Positions 59,273 through 64,000 of a stretch of DNA of 64,000 bases are shown here, one piece after another (position 1 is the stretch's first letter; each line of letters opens with the position of its first letter). The position numbers and the translations under genes were made by a program. The notes below the pieces were generated by a model. The model had not been told where the DNA came from. It was given only the letters and a program-made list of their open reading frames with translations, and did not search any database. The stretch spans positions 434,001 to 498,000 of the forward strand of contig NZ_BBZJ01000012.1 in NCBI RefSeq assembly GCF_001417775.1, written 5' to 3'. The stretch comes from Streptomyces sp. TP-A0356 (GTDB lineage: Bacteria > Actinomycetota > Actinomycetes > Streptomycetales > Streptomycetaceae).

Positions 59273-59290
59273 TTGATGCACGCGCATTAA
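59273..59290. promoter_or_regulatory. MarR-type operator TTGATGC-N4-GCATTAA
   Basis: Near-perfect 7-bp arms (one mismatch) lie 10 bases before the ATG of the MarR gene at 59301. The core GATGC-N4-GCATT also occurs at 33453-33466. Autoregulation by the adjacent MarR protein is the simplest reading. Confidence 0.55.
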
Positions 59291-59300
59291 CATGCGGTGT

Positions 59301-59705
59301 ATGGGAGTGGACGCGGCCGGTGCGCGGCTTGAGGAACAGTGGCGGGACATCCTGGCGGTGCACGCGCGCACCGTGTGCGAGATCGACCGTGCGCTGCACC
59401 CGTACGGACTCGGGGCCAGTGACTTCGAGGTACTCGACATCCTCGCCGCCGAGACGGCCGCGCACGGCGACCAGTGCCGGGTGCAGAACATCGCCGGGCG
59501 CGTCCACCTCAGCCAGAGCGCCCTGTCCCGGCTGATCGGGCGGCTGGAGAAGGACGGCCTGGTGCGGCGTTCCGTGTGCGAGGAGGACCGGCGCGGGGTG
59601 TGGATCGCCCTCACCGACAAGGGCCGTGAGCTGCATGCCGAGGTGCTGCCGCTGCAACGCGACGCCCTGTCCCGGATGCTGGACGCCCCGGCGCCCCCGG
59701 AGTGA
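59301..59705 (+). CDS. MarR-family transcriptional regulator
   Basis: A 134-residue MarR protein. Winged helix: 'CRVQNIAGRVHLSQSALSRLIGRLEKDGLVRRSVCEEDRRGVWIALTDKG'. Three cysteines (in 'HARTVCEID', 'GDQCRVQ' and 'SVCEEDRR') could give redox sensing, as in OhrR-like members, though the placement differs. ATG 59301 is preferred; an ATG 9 bases upstream is in frame. It is directly downstream of the VOC gene, with its operator-like palindrome in between. The orphan pqqB-like gene is convergent 4 bases after its stop. Confidence 0.9.
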   Translation: MGVDAAGARLEEQWRDILAVHARTVCEIDRALHPYGLGASDFEVLDILAAETAAHGDQCRVQNIAGRVHLSQSALSRLIGRLEKDGLVRRSVCEEDRRGVWIALTDKGRELHAEVLPLQRDALSRMLDAPAPPE

Positions 59706-59709
59706 GGGA

Positions 59710-60594
59710 TCAGACGACGAACTCGGTCCCGTCCGCGAGGACTTCGGCCCCCGCCTCGGTCACCCGGTGGCGGGCGGCCGAGGCCGGGTCGAGCAGCGGG
59801 TTCGTGTTGTTGAGGTGGGTGTAGATCCGGCGCGGTCCGGGGTGGCGGGCCAGGGCCATCAGGCTGCCCCTGGGGCCCGCGACGGGCAGGTGCCCCATGG
59901 CCGCCTGCCCGGACTCACCCCGTACCGCCGTGCCCATCTCGTCGGCGGCGTAGAACGTGCCGTCCAGCAGTGCGCAGTCCGCCGTCGCCAGCAGCTCGTC
60001 CAGGACCGGCGACCAGGCGCCCACGCACGGCGCGTACACGAGGACTCTCCCGGTGGCCAGGTCCTCGACCCGGTACGCGATCACCCAGCGGTCGTCCGCG
60101 GCGGCAGCCGCCAGGTACCTGGGGGCCTTGGCGCCCACCGGGTGCGCCGTGACGACCAGGCCGCCGGACAGGACGAAACCCCCCTCGGTCAGGGCGTCCG
60201 ACCACTGCCACACGGCATAGCGGTCGAGCGTCGCACGCACCGGGGCCAGCGCGGCCAGGACCGGCGGGGCGGCGTACACCTTGAGGCCCGCGCCGCCGCG
60301 CAGCACCGCGAGGCCGCTGACGTGGTCCGCCTCCGCGTCCGTCAGGAGGACGCCCCTGAGGGGGGTGTCCCGGGGGCCCGGTCCCGGCCGGAGCGGGGCG
60401 GTGGCCACCAGCTGCGTACGGATGTCGGGTGAGGCGTTGAGCAACCACCAGTCGCGGGAGTTACCGGTCACCGCGACGCACTCCTGAGTGCGCGAGGGAA
60501 GTCTCCCGTCGCGGGCGGCGGTGCACAGCGCGCAAGCGCAGTTCCACTGCGGGAAGCCGCCGCCGGCGGCGGTACCCAGCAGGACGACCCTCAC
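59710..60594 (-). CDS. pqqB: PqqB-like metallo-hydrolase (orphan)
   Basis: A 294-residue protein of the PqqB family with the metallo-beta-lactamase fold. The N-terminus 'VRVVLLGTAAGGGFPQWNCACALCTAARDG' with its clustered Cys is diagnostic, followed by 'LLNASPDIRTQL' and the metal loop 'LLTDAEADHVSGLAVLRGG'. The C-terminal 'GHLPVAGPRGSLMAL' and 'HLNNTNPLLDP' are also conserved. PqqB hydroxylates the tyrosine side chain of the PQQ precursor peptide. No pqqA, C, D or E is in the window. GTG at 60594 follows GGAGGGGG. Confidence 0.9.
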   Translation of the reverse strand: MRVVLLGTAAGGGFPQWNCACALCTAARDGRLPSRTQECVAVTGNSRDWWLLNASPDIRTQLVATAPLRPGPGPRDTPLRGVLLTDAEADHVSGLAVLRGGAGLKVYAAPPVLAALAPVRATLDRYAVWQWSDALTEGGFVLSGGLVVTAHPVGAKAPRYLAAAAADDRWVIAYRVEDLATGRVLVYAPCVGAWSPVLDELLATADCALLDGTFYAADEMGTAVRGESGQAAMGHLPVAGPRGSLMALARHPGPRRIYTHLNNTNPLLDPASAARHRVTEAGAEVLADGTEFVV

Positions 60595-60658
60595 GACCAA
60601 CCCCCTCCGTGCCCGAGCCGGACCCTCCCGTGGGATCTTCCCGCCGGGCCCCGCCGGT

Positions 60659-61771
60659 CTACCCCACCGTGGGGGGCGATTCCGGCCGATCCTCGGCGGG
60701 CCGCCGGTCCACCGGGCGCTCCGGCGAGAACGGGGAGTAGGCGAAGTCGCGCGGACCGGTCCACAGCGCGGGTACGGCATCGGAGCGGCGGCACAGCTCG
60801 AACGCGATCGCCTCGTAGTTGACCCGCCAGCCGTGGAAGTGCGGCCAGGCCTCCCGTGCCGTCCGCTCGGCCGGGAAGCCCGCCGCCTCCACCATCTCCA
60901 CGGCCGCCGCGAACTCCTCGAAGGTGAGCTGGATCGGCGCGTCCGGCTCCGGGTCGACGTCGAACGGGAGGCGCAGCGAGCGGGCGATGTCCCGCAAAGC
61001 GGTGAAGCCGGCCCGGATCACCAGCCGGGCCTCCGGCGGGGCACTGCGCGGCGCGAGCGAGAGCTGCATGGCCGCCGCGTCCAGAACGGCGATCAACCCG
61101 ACGAGCCAGTGCCGGTAAGGGCGCGGCGAGCGGAACGCGATCAGCACCGGGTAGGTGGAGTGGCTCTCTCCGATGTCCGAGGCCAGCCGCTCCCAGGCGC
61201 GGTAGAGCACGGACAACGCGGTCTCGGTCCCGACGAGCCACTGGCGGGCCAGGATCTCCGGCCCCCAGGAGGGTTCACCGGCCCGGGACTGCAGCAGGGT
61301 CACCTCCACCTCACGACGGTTGTAGGAGGCGTACAGGGTGGGCAGATAGGCGATCTGCAGGGCGATGACGACGGGTCCGGTGGCCGCCGCCAGGAAGTCG
61401 AGCGCGGACAGGTGCGGCCGCGTGCCGCTGGCGAAGCCGAGCGTGAACATGCTGGATCCGGCCTCGCGGAACGAGTCGCTCCAGGTGAGGGTGGACAGGG
61501 CGTGCAGCAGCAGGCCGAAGGCAGCGAAGGCACCGCCCAGCCAGGTGGCGAGCATGCCCATCAGGATCAGCGGGCCGAGCCAGGTCTGGGCGCGGTCGAT
61601 GGCCTGGTAGTCCCCGCCCGGGGCAGCCAGCCTCAACAGACGGCGCAGGATCCACCACAGCCGGTACACGAGCGCCGAGTAGAGGCCGCGGGGTACCACC
61701 AGGGTGCGCAGGACACTGGCGATGACGGCCACCAGGAGGACGGTGCCGACCACGCCGGAGATCCATCTCAT
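60659..61771 (-). CDS. two-pore-helix (K+ channel-like) membrane protein of unknown function
   Basis: A 370-residue protein not assigned to a named family. It has an N-terminal membrane segment (about 5-25), two more at about 65-92 and 128-150, and between them 'SFREAGSSMFTLGFASG', which looks like a K+-channel pore helix and filter (S/T-x-G-[FY]-x-G pattern, here degenerate). The remaining 200 residues are cytosolic and helical with an acidic 'VDPEPDAPIQLTFEEFAAAVEM' stretch. The TM-P-TM order resembles Ion_trans_2. It starts at ATG 61771 and lies 64 bp upstream of pqqB. Confidence 0.72.
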   Translation of the reverse strand: MRWISGVVGTVLLVAVIASVLRTLVVPRGLYSALVYRLWWILRRLLRLAAPGGDYQAIDRAQTWLGPLILMGMLATWLGGAFAAFGLLLHALSTLTWSDSFREAGSSMFTLGFASGTRPHLSALDFLAAATGPVVIALQIAYLPTLYASYNRREVEVTLLQSRAGEPSWGPEILARQWLVGTETALSVLYRAWERLASDIGESHSTYPVLIAFRSPRPYRHWLVGLIAVLDAAAMQLSLAPRSAPPEARLVIRAGFTALRDIARSLRLPFDVDPEPDAPIQLTFEEFAAAVEMVEAAGFPAERTAREAWPHFHGWRVNYEAIAFELCRRSDAVPALWTGPRDFAYSPFSPERPVDRRPAEDRPESPPTVG

Positions 61772-61873
61772 GCGGCCATTGTGAACCGGGTACGGGCCCG
61801 CCTCAGCGCGGCCCAGGCCGTGCGACCTCGGGGGGACGCCGCTGAGGCCACCCGCTCCACCACATGGGTCTCG

Positions 61874-62281
61874 TCAGCCGTGCGGCCGCACGAGCAGTGT
61901 GCGAATGCCGTCGGAGTTCAGCGTCAGCCCGTGCGGCGAGGCCGCGTCGATGGTGAGGGTGAGGTCGTCGGTGGGCCACTGCGATGCCAGCGCGCCCAGC
62001 GGTACCAGCCGGTAACGCGAGACGAACGGCAGCAGGTCGGCCATTTCCGTCTCGGTGGTGAACACGGGCACCGTCTGCTCGCCGTCCGGCTGCTCCAGCA
62101 CGGGTAGGGCCACGGCGTTGGGGTTGATGGCGTCCTCCTCCGAGGCGTCGTCCGGCACGGGGACGAGCACGTCGCAGGAAGCCAGCGTGTCCAGCGCCTC
62201 CGAGTCCGCGGCGTCCACCGCGAGAGTGTCGAGCGCCGCCTGAGCTGCGGTCGGGCGGTTGATGTTCTCGGGTGTGTCCAT
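61874..62281 (-). CDS. SseB-family protein
   Basis: A 135-residue SseB-domain protein: 'CDVLVPVPDDASEED', 'VALPVLEQPDGEQTVPVFTTETEMADLLP' and 'LTLTIDAASPHGLTLNSDGIRTLL' follow the family pattern. SseB proteins are common in Streptomyces and have no settled function; one relative is linked to enhanced serine sensitivity in E. coli. ATG at 62281 follows GGGGAT. It is monocistronic. Confidence 0.85.
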   Translation of the reverse strand: MDTPENINRPTAAQAALDTLAVDAADSEALDTLASCDVLVPVPDDASEEDAINPNAVALPVLEQPDGEQTVPVFTTETEMADLLPFVSRYRLVPLGALASQWPTDDLTLTIDAASPHGLTLNSDGIRTLLVRPHG

Positions 62282-62461
62282 GGCAGATCCCCAGGTAGTG
62301 ACGGCACGGCCCGGAACCGTCGGCTCCGGACGGGCTCCCGTCACGTACCCATACGGGACCGGGCCATGCACATCACCGCGGCCGGTCTTCGACGGCCTCG
62401 GCGGCACGTCGGGTGGGCTGCAGCCCTGGTTCCCCGACACCGAGCTGGGCGTCTTCACAAG

Positions 62462-62496
62462 GGGCGGTGGCTCCGGCGCCGCCGGGGCCACCGCCC
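62462..62496 (-). terminator. terminator after the phosphoesterase
   Basis: GGGCGGTGGC and GCCACCGCCC (10 bp perfect) flank a 15-base loop that can pair further. It begins 18 bases after the minus-strand stop at 62514. Confidence 0.75.
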
Positions 62497-62513
62497 GCTT
62501 GCCGTGCGCTGCG

Positions 62514-64000
62514 TCAGGCGTTACCGCGTTCCTTGCGGCGCAGGGTGAGGAAGGTGCCCGTCGCACCGGCCGCGACGAGTGCGCCCGCCGCGATGCCGAC
62601 CGGGACGGCGGGGAACGACGAGGTGTCCGTGGCCGCCGCCGTGTTCTGCATGTCCGGACCCGGCGTGATGCTCGTGGCGACCGCCTTCACGGGATGGATC
62701 GGGCCGACCGACTTCACCGAGCCGTCCGCGTTCAGCAGCACTTGCTTGTTGTTCGGGTGCCGGAAGTCGAACAGGCCCGACAGGGAGCCGGCCGTGGCGT
62801 CGAAGGAGTGGTCGCCCATCCGGTCGGTGTGCCAGTTGTCCTCGATGAAACGGATGACCGAGGACTGGTCGGTCTGGGTGTGGTCGACCTTGTTGACCTT
62901 GCTGTACGGGGAGACCACGAGCAGCGGCTGACGGGTGCCGGGTCCGCAGCGGTCGGCGTAACCGCCCGACGCCGCCGGGCCCGCCTGGCAGGCCGGGCTG
63001 TCGGTGGCCTTGCCGTTGGAGCCGGGCTTGGTGTCCTTGGAGCCGTTGCGCGGCTTGGCGTAGGCGTGGTCGTACCAGCCGTCGGAGTCGTCGTACGCGA
63101 CCACGACCGCCGTGTCCTTCCACTGCGGCGACTTCTGGATGGCGTTGATCTGCTGGACCAGGAAGTGCTGCTCGTCGATCGGGTCGGAGTAGGCGGCGTG
63201 GCCGTCCTGGTACTCGGCCGCCTTGACGAAGCTGACGGCCGGCAGCTTGCCCGCCTTGAGGGCCGCGCCGAAGTCGGTCAGGTCGTAGTTGTGGTTCGCC
63301 TGGCCGCTGTGGCCGATCTCGTCGACGCTCTTGGGCGGGAGGTGGTGCGGGTTGGACGTCGACTTGTAGTACTCGAACGGCGAGTGGTGCGGGCTGTAGT
63401 CGACGACCGAGGCACCGCCGACGTTGGTGTGCGTGGTGTCGCACTTGGCGTAGTGGCCCTGCTGGCCGTCCCACGCGGTGGACGGCCGGAAGCCGCCCTG
63501 GAACCAGCCCCAGCTGACCTTCCGGGAGTTGAGCACGTCGCCGATGTTGCGGCCCTGCATGGAGGCGAGCGCGTTCTTGCTGGTGTGGTCCTTGCCGGAG
63601 CAGTCGTCGTAGGCCGGGTCCGGGTCGTTGATGACCGTGCCGACGCCCTTGGCGTCGGGCGACTGCACGGTGTACGAGTCCGGCGTCGACGTCTGCTTGG
63701 GGTTCTCGGTGCCGGAGGCGGGGTCCACGGAGACCACGCCGTGCGTCTGACCGGAGATCAGGTTGAGTGCGCCGGGCGTGGACGGGCCGTAGACCGAGCT
63801 GAACGAGCGGTCGCCGAGGGAGTAGTGCTGGGCGTAGTTCCACAGCGCCGTGACGGTGTTGCCGTCGTAGTAGTCCATCACCAGGCCCGGCTCGCCGAAC
63901 AGGGTGCCGGAGCACTTGCCCGAGTCCGTGTTCTGGACGAACTGATCGTTCTTGCCGCCGTTGTACGCGTACTGCTCGGGCCCGTATGCATGGTTCTGGT
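62514..64000 (-). CDS. phospholipase-C/acid-phosphatase-type phosphoesterase with C-terminal membrane anchor (5' end outside window)
   Basis: The last 495 codons of a PF04185 phosphoesterase. 'QNHAYGPEQYAYNGG' and 'PGLVMDYYDGNTVTALWNYAQHYSLGDRSFSSVYGPSTPGALNLISGQT' contain the metal-binding Asp and Ser/Thr nucleophile region; 'VVVAYDDSDGWYDHAY' and 'LLVVSPYSKVN' supply further metal ligands. The C-terminus is a membrane anchor, 'VGIAAGALVAAGATGTFLTL', followed by 'RRKERG', so the enzyme is surface-held. It would release phosphate from phospholipids or phosphate esters outside the cell. The frame continues through the window edge at 64000; signal peptide and start are not visible. Confidence 0.93.
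   Translation of the reverse strand, partial: QNHAYGPEQYAYNGGKNDQFVQNTDSGKCSGTLFGEPGLVMDYYDGNTVTALWNYAQHYSLGDRSFSSVYGPSTPGALNLISGQTHGVVSVDPASGTENPKQTSTPDSYTVQSPDAKGVGTVINDPDPAYDDCSGKDHTSKNALASMQGRNIGDVLNSRKVSWGWFQGGFRPSTAWDGQQGHYAKCDTTHTNVGGASVVDYSPHHSPFEYYKSTSNPHHLPPKSVDEIGHSGQANHNYDLTDFGAALKAGKLPAVSFVKAAEYQDGHAAYSDPIDEQHFLVQQINAIQKSPQWKDTAVVVAYDDSDGWYDHAYAKPRNGSKDTKPGSNGKATDSPACQAGPAASGGYADRCGPGTRQPLLVVSPYSKVNKVDHTQTDQSSVIRFIEDNWHTDRMGDHSFDATAGSLSGLFDFRHPNNKQVLLNADGSVKSVGPIHPVKAVATSITPGPDMQNTAAATDTSSFPAVPVGIAAGALVAAGATGTFLTLRRKERGNA

Overview
The window is high-GC actinobacterial DNA, almost certainly from a Streptomyces chromosome. Nearly every gene has strong G/C third-position bias, GTG starts and 4-bp GTGA/ATGA overlaps are frequent, and the gene families are typical of the genus: a GH19 chitinase with a ricin-type lectin domain, ChaB, DUF6479, Rv1733c-like, SseB, MpaB/DUF2236 and a membrane PP2C remnant. 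No rRNA, tRNA, CRISPR array, insertion sequence or biosynthetic cluster was seen. The genes are accessory and metabolic.

Layout. 1-5.2 kb: two acyl-CoA synthetases, a nitronate monooxygenase and a phytoene-desaturase-like oxidoreductase (all minus), then a tiny kinase-TPR gene remnant. 5.2-12 kb: an MpaB oxygenase; a LacI regulator divergent from a PhyH-dioxygenase / SDR / Gfo-Idh operon whose last gene is cut off; a convergent acyl-CoA dehydrogenase with a KstR-like box and a 27-bp minisatellite upstream. 12-22 kb: a Cys-rich copper-binding protein, ChaB, DUF6479, NDH-2-like dehydrogenase, D-2-hydroxyacid dehydrogenase, a 1526-residue P-type ATPase with a decayed second ATPase half, a repeat-containing membrane protein and a broken PP2C phosphatase. 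22.5-24.6 kb: dhaKLM, the phosphotransferase-type dihydroxyacetone kinase. 25-35 kb: FN3 lipoprotein, PadR, an old-yellow-enzyme dienoyl-CoA reductase behind a 26-bp perfect palindrome, an alpha/beta-hydrolase remnant running into a HemK-like methyltransferase, a permease/MarR divergent pair, GNAT plus quinone oxidoreductase, and a sulfite-oxidase-like/ferredoxin-reductase pair. 35-43.5 kb: Rv1733c-like protein, acetylxylan esterase, NTF2-like protein, EstB-type esterase, chloroperoxidase with a disturbed start, methyltransferase, chitinase and cytochrome P450.

43.5-49 kb: a short Rho paralogue that carries Ser where E. coli Rho has Gly337 and lacks the RNP1 aromatics; a D-Ala-D-Ala carboxypeptidase; a two-gene mannosyltransferase operon (GT87 and MptB). 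49-55 kb: an asparagine/aspartate catabolic operon (FadR-type regulator, amino-acid permease, asparaginase, AspA) followed by glutaminase. Together these would import Asn, deamidate it to Asp and release fumarate and ammonium. 55-64 kb: UppP, a crcB-DUF190-crcB fluoride-channel operon, an SMP-30-like protein, a winged-helix regulator, VOC protein plus MarR, an orphan PqqB, a channel-like membrane protein, SseB and a cell-anchored phospholipase-C-type phosphoesterase cut by the window end.

Most noteworthy are the Rho paralogue, the set of short gene remnants at gene borders (five places), and several well-formed palindromic operators that pair with named regulator families. All family assignments are from reading the translated sequence; no database search was run.
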